From the NCBI GenBank assembly GCA_964462125.1, contig CAYWXT010000003.1, positions 1-64,000 of the forward strand: 64,000 nucleotides of DNA, written 5' to 3'. The DNA is from JAWLFY01 sp964462125 (GTDB lineage: Bacteria; Planctomycetota; Planctomycetia; Pirellulales; Pirellulaceae). Below the pieces are notes generated by a model. That model had not been told where the DNA came from and ran no database searches. It saw nothing but the letters and a program-made list of their open reading frames with translations. The position numbers were made by a program, and so were the translations under genes. Positions 1 to 7,113 of this stretch are shown in pieces; within the stretch, counting starts at the first letter, position 1, and each line of letters begins with the position of its first letter.

Positions 1-1230
1 GGGCACCAGCCGGGCGCAGCTGGCCCACGAGCGGGCGGCGTTCCGGGCGCAGGCGGTGTGCCGAACGGTGGAAATTTCCAGTCGCTACCACCGGCAGTGA
101 CCGGCGGCGACGAATTGGCCCCGGGAGTCCTTCCCTCCTTCACCCCGAACACGCGGGAAGCCGACCTGATCATCAACGGCTTCCCGGCCCGCACCGGCCG
201 GATCATGCTCGGCGGTGCGGTCAACAGTGATGCTGGCGTGACCGGCCAGATCACGGTCGACGAGCGTAACTTTGACATCACCCGCTGGCCCCGCTCATTC
301 CAGGACCTGTTCAGTGGCACCGCGTTTCGTGGGGCGGGCCAAACTTTTCGTGTCGAAGCGGTTCCGGGAAGCATCTTCAACCGCTATACGGTGCAATTCG
401 CCGACCCGAACCTGCTCGGTTATCTGCCGATCAGCATGTCGGTCAGCGGGTTCCTGTTCGACCGGCGGTTCGACGATTGGGACGAAAACCGGCTCGGCGG
501 CCGGCTCAACTTCGGCTACCGCGTCACGCCCGACCTATCGGTCTCTGCCGGGATCAGCGGTCAGAACGTCGAGGTCGCTCGGCCTCGTGTCCTCGGGGTG
601 CCGCAGCTCGACGAAGTCCTCGGCGACAATGAGTTGTACAGCGGCGAGTTTTCATTGACTCACGACACCCGCGACAGCCCGATCCAGGCCAGCCGCGGTC
701 ACTATTTCGAGTTCACCTTCGAGGAAGTTTTCGGAACCTTCGACTATTCGCGGTTCGAGGCCGAGTACCGGACCTACTTCCTGCTCGCCGAGCGGGCGGA
801 CTCCTCCGGCAAACAAACCCTGTCCTATTCGACCCAGCTCGGCTTCAGCGGCGAGGAAACGCCGCTGTTTGAGAACTTCTTCGCCGGTGGTTACGCCACG
901 ATGCGCGGCTTTGATTTTCGCGGAGCCAGCCCCCGGGTCGGCGGCGTCGAAGTGGGAGGCCGTTTCCAGTGGCTCAATTCGGTGGAGTACATGTTCCCGA
1001 TCACCGCCGACGACGCCTTTCGCGGGGTCGCCTTCGTCGACTTCGGGACGGTGGAGCAGGACGTGACGATGAACGCCGACAATTTTCGCGTCGCGCCCGG
1101 GTTTGGCTTCCGCGTGGCGATCCCGATGCTCGGCCCCGCCCCGCTGGCGTTTGACTTCGGCTTCCCGGTCGCCTATGCCGACACCGACGACCGCCGCCTG
1201 TTCAGTTTCTACATGAGCGCGATCCGCTAG
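1..1230 (+). CDS. bamA: BamA/Omp85-family outer-membrane protein, C-terminal part (5' end outside window)
   Basis: The frame is open from the first base to the TAG at 1228-1230, so the gene starts left of the window; the GTG at 58 is probably internal. The first ~25 visible residues are a Gly/Pro/Ala-rich linker. They are followed by ~380 residues resembling the end of the POTRA region and the Omp85 beta-barrel. The family hallmark (V/I)RG(F/Y) of barrel loop 6 is present as MRGF, in a Gly/Arg-rich context near 900-930. The protein ends in alternating beta-strand sequence. Omp85 proteins insert and fold beta-barrel proteins in the outer membrane, consistent with a diderm planctomycete. The N-terminal POTRA domains cannot be seen, so a TamA-like or other Omp85 paralogue is possible. 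It is convergent with smc. Confidence 0.85.
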   Translation, partial: GHQPGAAGPRAGGVPGAGGVPNGGNFQSLPPAVTGGDELAPGVLPSFTPNTREADLIINGFPARTGRIMLGGAVNSDAGVTGQITVDERNFDITRWPRSFQDLFSGTAFRGAGQTFRVEAVPGSIFNRYTVQFADPNLLGYLPISMSVSGFLFDRRFDDWDENRLGGRLNFGYRVTPDLSVSAGISGQNVEVARPRVLGVPQLDEVLGDNELYSGEFSLTHDTRDSPIQASRGHYFEFTFEEVFGTFDYSRFEAEYRTYFLLAERADSSGKQTLSYSTQLGFSGEETPLFENFFAGGYATMRGFDFRGASPRVGGVEVGGRFQWLNSVEYMFPITADDAFRGVAFVDFGTVEQDVTMNADNFRVAPGFGFRVAIPMLGPAPLAFDFGFPVAYADTDDRRLFSFYMSAIR

Positions 1231-1270
1231 ACTTCGTCGCAGATTGAGTTTCGGCCTTCCATGGGCCGGA

Positions 1271-1282
1271 CGGCTTGCGCCG
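1271..1282. repeat. Short hairpin of a dispersed intergenic element (inverse orientation)
   Basis: CGGC-TTGC-GCCG is a 4-bp stem lying in the 86-bp spacer between the convergent bamA and smc genes. Read on the minus strand it is CGGC-GCAA-GCCG with a GNRA-type loop. The same core occurs at 5128-5139, and a longer version occurs at 63070-63085. No T-run follows on either strand, so a terminator role is not supported. Confidence 0.4.
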
Positions 1283-1316
1283 CGCGGTTGCAGAGCGGAT
1301 TCGCTTGCCGGGATGC

Positions 1317-4300
1317 TCAGGCCGCTTCGCCTTCGGTGTTGATCTCGCCATCGTCGCTGACGTCTTCGAAGCGGATCGAGACCTGCTTGCTGACCCCCGA
1401 TTCCTGCATCGTGACGCCGTACAGGGTGTTGGCGGCGGTCATCGTCTTTTTGCTGTGCGTGACGATCACGAACTTCGTCTGATCGAGGAACTGGGTCAAC
1501 ACGGTGACGAACCGGCCGATGTTGGCTTCATCAAACGGCGCGTCGACTTCATCCAACACGCAAAAGGGACTCGGCCGGTACTGGAAGATCGCCATCAGCA
1601 GCGCCACGGCGGTGAGCGCTTTTTCGCCGCCGGAAAGGAGCGAATTGTTGAAGCTCGGCTTCCCTGGCGGCGTCGCGACGATCTCCACCCCAGCCTCAAG
1701 CGGGTCGTCGTGATCCTCCAAAATCAAGTCCGCCGTGCCACCCCCAAACGACTTGCGATACAGCTTCTGAAAGTTCTGACGAATCGCTTCTAACGTATCG
1801 AGAAACAGCCGCCGGCTGTCGGCGTTGATGCGGCTGATGATCCGCTGCAGCGAGTCCTTGGCCGCCGTCAGGTCCTGGTACTGGCCGTGCAACTCGTCAT
1901 AGCGGGCCTGCAACTCCTCCAATTCCTCGAGCGCTTCCATGTTGACCGAGCCGGTCTTTTGCAGCTGTGACCGCAGCGAGGTGATCTCAGCGTCCACCGC
2001 CTCTCGATCGGCCGGCGGGGCAAAGTTCTCCGGCGGTTCGCCCCCCCGCAAATCGATCTCATAGTCGTCCAACATCCGATCGGCCAATGTGTCGAGGCGC
2101 AGCTTCGCGTTGTCCCGCTTGGCCGTGACCGCATGCACCGCCTCGCTCGCCTCGTTGGCCTCCTGGATCACCGACTCGTTGGCCTTTTGGTGCCGGCGCA
2201 TCTGCTCGCGGATGGCGTCGGCGCCGTGGGCACACTCCCGCAACAAGGACTCGTCCCGTTCGGATTCCCAGTGCAAAATCGCCAGCCGACCGGTGGCCTC
2301 CAAAATCCGTTGGGTCAACTCGTCCAGTCGCGCCCGACCCAGGGCAGCCTGCTGGCGCACCTCGGCCACGGCGGCTTCCCGTTGGCTCTGGTCCCGCCGC
2401 TGCTGCTCCAACGTCACACTGAGCGCTTCCACCTTTTGCTCGGCACGGGCCACGTCGACCGACACCGACATCACCGCGGCGGAGGACTGTTGCAGGGCTG
2501 ATTGGGCTCCCGAGAACATCTCCTCGGCCTCGGCGGTTTGCAGCTCCAGCGTTTCCGCCTCGCGGCGCCGCTGCGTCAAGTCGGACACAATCTGATGGTT
2601 CTCGGCATCGACCGCCTCGCGCTCCTGAACCGTCGCCGTCATCTCCGAGGCCAACTCGTCACAAACTTCCCGCCGCGACTCCAGCCCTTCGCTCAGATGC
2701 CGGTGCTGGGCGTCGACCGCCGCCCGCTCGGTGATCAGCCCCCGATGTTTCTGCTGCAGTCGCCCCAGTTCGGCCGCCTCCTGATCGAGCCGGCCGGCCA
2801 ACCGCTGCGATTCCTTTTCCGATTCGGCCAACTGGTACCGGTAATGTTTGATCTCCTGTTCCGCGGACGCCAGTTCGCTGCGGCGGCTGACCAAACCGGT
2901 GGCAACGCCGCTAGGGCCGATCACGGTGCTGCCGTCGCTCTCCAACAGCTCCCCCGAGGTGGTCACGAAACGCAAGCCGGCACCGCTGAGTTTGCTGAGC
3001 CCCCAGGCGGTCTGGATGGAATCGACCAACCAAGTGCTGCCCAACAGGTGGTGGGCAAGGGGCGCGTGCCGGTCGTCGCAGCGGATCATCCGGTCGAGTC
3101 GACCGATGACCCCGCGAAGTCCGTCCAACCGAATTCGATCCCCCGACCGCCGTCGCGGCAGATGATCGATGCGAAGGATCCCCACGCGGCTGTTGATCTC
3201 GATCTGATTGTCCAAGATCGCCCGCTGCAGCCGGTCCCCTTCACATACCAGGTATTGGCTGCGGTCCCCCAAGGCGGCATCGACCAACGGCGCGACTTCG
3301 ACGTCGACCTCGAAGCAATCGGCGACGATGCCGTGCAGCGGGCGGCCCTCCGGTGCAGAATCGCCCCGCGGGTCAGACTGGGCCCGTGACCCCGGGTTGC
3401 CCAATGACCCGGAAAGACTCGACCATTGTTCCAGCACCGTGCGAACGCCGCCGGAGACCCCCTCCTGGCGACGCTGCAAGTCCTCCAGCACACTCAACCG
3501 CTCGGTGACCCCTTGCAGCCGGACTTTCAGTGCCGCCCCCTCGTCCCGGCGACGCTGCAACGTCCGACGGCGCTGCTCCACCGCAGCGTCAGCCAATTCG
3601 ATCCGTTTGGCGATCTCCTGAATCGACTGATCGAGTGACGCCAGCCGCTGCGCCGCCCCCTCGGTCTCCTCGGCCGATTGGCGAAGCAGTTCCCGGGACT
3701 GCTTGGCCCGCGTTTGAAGTTGTTCGAACCGCCGGTTGATTTCGGCGATTTGCTGTTCCCCACGCTGCCGCTTCGACTCCAGATCCGCGACGCTTCGGAC
3801 CGCCGCAAGATGCTGTTGGCGCAGCTCATCGCGGCGGGTCTGAACCTCCGCCACCTCGGCCTGAATCTCGTCACGCTCCCGCTCGGTCTCGGCAAGACGC
3901 GCGCCAACGGCGTCCAGCTCCCGCTGGTAGCCCTTCAGCCGATCTGTGGACGACCGCAGCTCCGCGGCGGCCGATCCGGCACGCGTTTGCAACAACCGCA
4001 CACGGCGGAGCGCCGCGGCCACCTGACTTCTTAAATCAGCGACCGATGCCTCGTCGGCTACCCGCCGGCCATTGAGCTCGGCGATTTGGCGGAGCGACTG
4101 CCCCCGCTGCTCCTCCACGCCCCGAGCCCGGTCGGCGATCTCCTGAAGCTCCAGCTCCGAGGCCTGACGTTCCTCGGCAATCCGCTGCCGGCGGGCGTCC
4201 AGCTCCTGATGGCGGCCGATCGCCGTGGCTAACTCCTGCTCACTCGACTGCAGCTCTTCGGTCAACGTTGTCCAATCGGCCCAGGCCACCTGGGTCCGCA

Positions 4301-4970
4301 GTTCCCGTAACCGCTCGGTCGCCTGCCGGTACCGCTCCGCCTTGCTCGCCTGGCTCTTCAGGCTGCGGAGCCGTGAGGCGACCTCATCGACGATGTCGCC
4401 GAGTCTCGCCAGGTTCTGCTGGACGCGGGCCAGCCGGCGTTCCGCTTCGACCTTTTTCGCCTTGAACCGGCTGATCCCGGCCGCCTCCTCGAAAATCGCT
4501 CGCCGATCCTTGGCGTTGGCCTGCAGCATCCGGTCGACTTTGCCCTGCTCGATCAGGCTGTAGGCGTCGATCCCAATCCCGGTCCCCCGAATCAAGTTCC
4601 GGACGTCCTTCAACCGAACCGCCTGGTTGTTGATCAGGTATTCCCCCTCGCCACTGCGGTAGACCCGCCGCGTGACGTGCACCTCGCTCGCCTCCAGGGG
4701 GAGATCGCCCGCGGAGTTGTCAAAGATGATCGTCGCCTCGGCAGCCCCCGACCCCGGCCGGCTCTGGGACCCCTTGAAGATCACGTCAGACATCTCCTTG
4801 CCCCGCAGGCCTTTGGCGCTCTGGGAGCCCAACACCCACTTTATGGCGTCGACGATGTTCGACTTCCCCGAACCATTGGGGCCGACGACGACGGTGATCC
4901 CGTCAGGAAACTCGAATCGAGTCCGATCCGCGAAGCTCTTGAACCCGGCCAGCTCGAGTGCTTTCAGCAT
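1317..4970 (-). CDS. smc: Chromosome partition protein SMC
   Basis: This 1,217-residue protein has the full bacterial SMC layout. The N-terminal ATPase half carries Walker A GPNGSGKS at residues 30-37. A long heptad-rich coiled coil (dense in Glu, Gln, Arg, Leu and Ala) follows, then a globular hinge around residues 520-680 and a second coiled coil. The C-terminal ATPase half has the ABC signature LSGGEK at about 1112 and Walker B FCVLDE at about 1136. SMC dimers with ScpA/ScpB form the bacterial condensin that organises and segregates chromosomes. The ATG at 4970 gives the canonical start MLKALELAGFKSF. No scpA or scpB is in view. The length is typical of the family and no disruption is seen. 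The gene faces bamA tail-to-tail. Confidence 0.97.
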   Translation of the reverse strand: MLKALELAGFKSFADRTRFEFPDGITVVVGPNGSGKSNIVDAIKWVLGSQSAKGLRGKEMSDVIFKGSQSRPGSGAAEATIIFDNSAGDLPLEASEVHVTRRVYRSGEGEYLINNQAVRLKDVRNLIRGTGIGIDAYSLIEQGKVDRMLQANAKDRRAIFEEAAGISRFKAKKVEAERRLARVQQNLARLGDIVDEVASRLRSLKSQASKAERYRQATERLRELRTQVAWADWTTLTEELQSSEQELATAIGRHQELDARRQRIAEERQASELELQEIADRARGVEEQRGQSLRQIAELNGRRVADEASVADLRSQVAAALRRVRLLQTRAGSAAAELRSSTDRLKGYQRELDAVGARLAETERERDEIQAEVAEVQTRRDELRQQHLAAVRSVADLESKRQRGEQQIAEINRRFEQLQTRAKQSRELLRQSAEETEGAAQRLASLDQSIQEIAKRIELADAAVEQRRRTLQRRRDEGAALKVRLQGVTERLSVLEDLQRRQEGVSGGVRTVLEQWSSLSGSLGNPGSRAQSDPRGDSAPEGRPLHGIVADCFEVDVEVAPLVDAALGDRSQYLVCEGDRLQRAILDNQIEINSRVGILRIDHLPRRRSGDRIRLDGLRGVIGRLDRMIRCDDRHAPLAHHLLGSTWLVDSIQTAWGLSKLSGAGLRFVTTSGELLESDGSTVIGPSGVATGLVSRRSELASAEQEIKHYRYQLAESEKESQRLAGRLDQEAAELGRLQQKHRGLITERAAVDAQHRHLSEGLESRREVCDELASEMTATVQEREAVDAENHQIVSDLTQRRREAETLELQTAEAEEMFSGAQSALQQSSAAVMSVSVDVARAEQKVEALSVTLEQQRRDQSQREAAVAEVRQQAALGRARLDELTQRILEATGRLAILHWESERDESLLRECAHGADAIREQMRRHQKANESVIQEANEASEAVHAVTAKRDNAKLRLDTLADRMLDDYEIDLRGGEPPENFAPPADREAVDAEITSLRSQLQKTGSVNMEALEELEELQARYDELHGQYQDLTAAKDSLQRIISRINADSRRLFLDTLEAIRQNFQKLYRKSFGGGTADLILEDHDDPLEAGVEIVATPPGKPSFNNSLLSGGEKALTAVALLMAIFQYRPSPFCVLDEVDAPFDEANIGRFVTVLTQFLDQTKFVIVTHSKKTMTAANTLYGVTMQESGVSKQVSIRFEDVSDDGEINTEGEAA

Positions 4971-5114
4971 GCAAAAAGAGGGGGATCAGGATCGGACAGA
5001 CGAAAACGAACCGCAAACCCTCCAGGGTAAGTGAATCCGGCGGTCCATCCTAGTGCTTTGTCACCGCTTGTGGTTCGGGTGGAATCCACCGGAGGGCATT
5101 CGCCCGCTTCTCCC

Positions 5115-5165
5115 TTTTTTAACGGCACGGCGCAAGCCGCAGAGCCTCAGCCCCGATTGGACCGC
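5115..5165 (+). repeat. Dispersed intergenic element with GNRA-type hairpin
   Basis: A T6 run (5115-5120) is followed by AACGGCACGGCGCAAGCCG. Within this, CGGC-GCAA-GCCG (5128-5139) forms a hairpin. A closely related sequence, AACGCCACGGCGCGAGCCG, follows proB at 63065-63083, and the inverted core is at 1271-1282. The element lies in the 295-bp spacer upstream of smc. Apart from a small GGTGG-AAT-CCACC hairpin at 5078-5090, I see nothing else there and no clear smc promoter. Confidence 0.5.
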
Positions 5166-5265
5166 GCAGGCGGCTTTGCCGGGGACCGGTTACCTCCCCC
5201 GGCCCACGCGGGCTACAACAAGCAGTTCGGCAAACCCGCACATTGTCTACAAGGCGGTGAGTGTC

Positions 5266-5559
5266 ATGAAAGCGATGATTCTGGAAACGCCGGCTTCCAT
5301 GCGTGAACAACCGGCGCTGCTCGATCTGAGCTACCACGAACATCTCTGGATGGAACGCGAAATCAAGACCGTTGCCAATTTGGAATTTCGTGACATCCAA
5401 GAGTTCCTCCCCTTGGCCGCCGAGATCGGGATTCGCCCCCAGGTGAACGAGTTTCCGCTGGAAAACGCCAACCAGGCGTTGCAGGAACTGCGCCGCGGAG
5501 GCGTCACGGGAGCGAACGTCTTGGCGTGCTCCCCGAACAGTGGCACGGCGAGGTCGTAA
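5266..5559 (+). pseudogene. Zinc-binding alcohol dehydrogenase (MDR family) remnant with internal deletion
   Basis: The open frame encodes 97 residues, whereas medium-chain dehydrogenases have about 330-350. The first ~20 residues (MKAMILETPA...) match the usual N-terminus of bacterial zinc alcohol dehydrogenases. The sequence then jumps directly to what reads as the extreme C-terminal region: a His-Glu-X-Leu-Trp stretch, REIKTVANLEFRD, then LAAEIGIRPQVNEFPLENANQ (split here as two adjoining family-typical segments) and an ELRRGGV-GANVL ending. The catalytic zinc ligands and the NAD-binding Rossmann fold, which lie between these pieces in intact proteins, are absent. The last ~10 residues look like random read-through. 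I read this as a deletion remnant of one gene, unlikely to be functional as an enzyme. The assignment rests on recalled family sequence. Confidence 0.7.
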
Positions 5560-5696
5560 GCGCCCTGCAGAACCTTCAGCCACCGCGTCGGGGCATGCGG
5601 ACCGCGTTGTGCAGAGCGGCGCGCCGGCGGGTATCCTGTCGTCCAGAGTGAGAGTTGCTCCGTCGTTCACCTGAAGAGAGATCGGACCTGCTATCC

Positions 5697-7022
5697 ATGA
5701 CAAAACCAACATTGATTGTCTCCGCCCTGTTTGCGGTCTTGCTGCTCGGCAGCGATGCGCTCCGCGCCGCCGAGAAACCGAACGTCGTGATCCTGTTCAC
5801 CGACGATATGGGCTATGGCGACCTCGAGTGCTACGGCCATCCGCGGATCAAGACGCCGAACATCGACCAGCTGGCGGCCGAAGGGGTGCGGCTGACATCA
5901 TTCGTCACCGGGTCGTGGTGCGTCCCCTCGCGGACCCAGCTGATGACGGGCCGCTACATGCCACGGGTGAACTTTGGCGGTGGCACCGGCGCCGACGGCG
6001 ACGGGGGCCTGCCCGATTCGGAATGGACGCTCGCCGAGGCGCTGCGAGACGCCGACTACCGTACGCACATGCTGGGCAAGTGGCACCTCGGTTACAAACA
6101 GAAAAAGTTCTTGCCGGTCCATCAAGGCTTCGACACCTGGTTTGGCCTGCCCTACTCCAATGATTACATCAAGCCGTGGGTGCAGACGGACGAGCCATTG
6201 GGGCTCTATCGCGGTGAGGAAATGGTGGAGCACCCGCTCGACCAGGATCCGCTCACCCAACGCTACACCGCCGAGGCGGTGGAGCTGATCGAGCAGCATT
6301 CCGGTGAGAAGCCGATGCTGCTGTACATGGCCTACGCGATGCCTCACTTGCCGCTGCACGTTTCCGACGAGTTCCGCGGAAGGTCAGACTTTGATCTCTA
6401 TGGCGATGTGATCGAGGAACTTGATTGGAGCGTTGGCGAAATCCTGGCGGCATTGGAGCAGCAGGGGATGGCCGAAAACACGCTCGTCATCTTCGCCTCC
6501 GACAATGGGCCGTGGATCGACATGCCGCCGCGAATGCAGCAGGCCGGGAACGAGCTGTGGCACGCCGGTTCCGCCGGACCGCTTCGCGGTTCGAAGGGCA
6601 CCACCTACGAAGGCGGTCCCCGCGTGCCCGCCATCCTGCGGTGGCCGGGAACCATCGAGCCGGGGCAGGTGTCGGCCGAACTGGTCGGGATGCCCGACAT
6701 CTACCGAACGCTGCTCGCCGCCGCCGGCGCGAAGCTGCCCGAACATCCACTCGACGGTCACGACCTGACGGCGTTCTTGAGTGGCGAGGAGGAGCACTCA
6801 CCGCGCTCCGACTACTTCTACTTCCGCGGCCAGCTGCAAGCGGTCCGCGTTGATGACTGGAAGCTACGCACCGCCAGCGGTCAACCAGAACTGTTTCACA
6901 TGGTCACCGACCCGTTCGAGCGGATCAACCGAGCCGAGAGTGAACCGGACAAGGTGGCGGAGCTGACCGAGCGGATGAAGGAGATGGCCGACGAGGTCAA
7001 TACCGGCGTGCGAGGGTTGTAG
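5697..7022 (+). CDS. Exported type I sulfatase
   Basis: This 441-residue protein has an N-terminal signal peptide (MTKPTLIVSALFAVLLLG, likely cleaved after ALRAA near residue 25). The mature protein opens with the sulfatase metal-binding segment FTDDMGYGD (Asp36/Asp37). The activation motif is CVPSR with Cys75, the residue converted to formylglycine in type I sulfatases. Further family segments are GKWHLGY, an FASDNGP metal site and an RGSKGTTYEGGPRVP loop. Such enzymes hydrolyse sulfate esters, in planctomycetes mostly on algal polysaccharides, in the periplasm or outside the cell. The substrate cannot be told from sequence. The ATG at 5697 is preferred over an upstream TTG because it starts the signal peptide. 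No formylglycine-generating enzyme or anaerobic sulfatase maturase is in the window. Confidence 0.93.
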   Translation: MTKPTLIVSALFAVLLLGSDALRAAEKPNVVILFTDDMGYGDLECYGHPRIKTPNIDQLAAEGVRLTSFVTGSWCVPSRTQLMTGRYMPRVNFGGGTGADGDGGLPDSEWTLAEALRDADYRTHMLGKWHLGYKQKKFLPVHQGFDTWFGLPYSNDYIKPWVQTDEPLGLYRGEEMVEHPLDQDPLTQRYTAEAVELIEQHSGEKPMLLYMAYAMPHLPLHVSDEFRGRSDFDLYGDVIEELDWSVGEILAALEQQGMAENTLVIFASDNGPWIDMPPRMQQAGNELWHAGSAGPLRGSKGTTYEGGPRVPAILRWPGTIEPGQVSAELVGMPDIYRTLLAAAGAKLPEHPLDGHDLTAFLSGEEEHSPRSDYFYFRGQLQAVRVDDWKLRTASGQPELFHMVTDPFERINRAESEPDKVAELTERMKEMADEVNTGVRGL

Positions 7023-7113
7023 CAACGATCACCGAGGCGTTCCATTCTCCGTTCGCGAACGATCACCGTCTCGAAAGACTGTATGACCTCGCCGGAAAGG
7101 GGCTTCATCGACG

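Noticed and set aside
1231..1316. rho-independent terminator between bamA and smc
   Set aside because: A hairpin is present but there is no T-run on either strand.
2502..3389. 295-codon plus-strand frame within smc
   Set aside because: Antisense shadow with Gln/Arg/Pro-rich composition and no domain.
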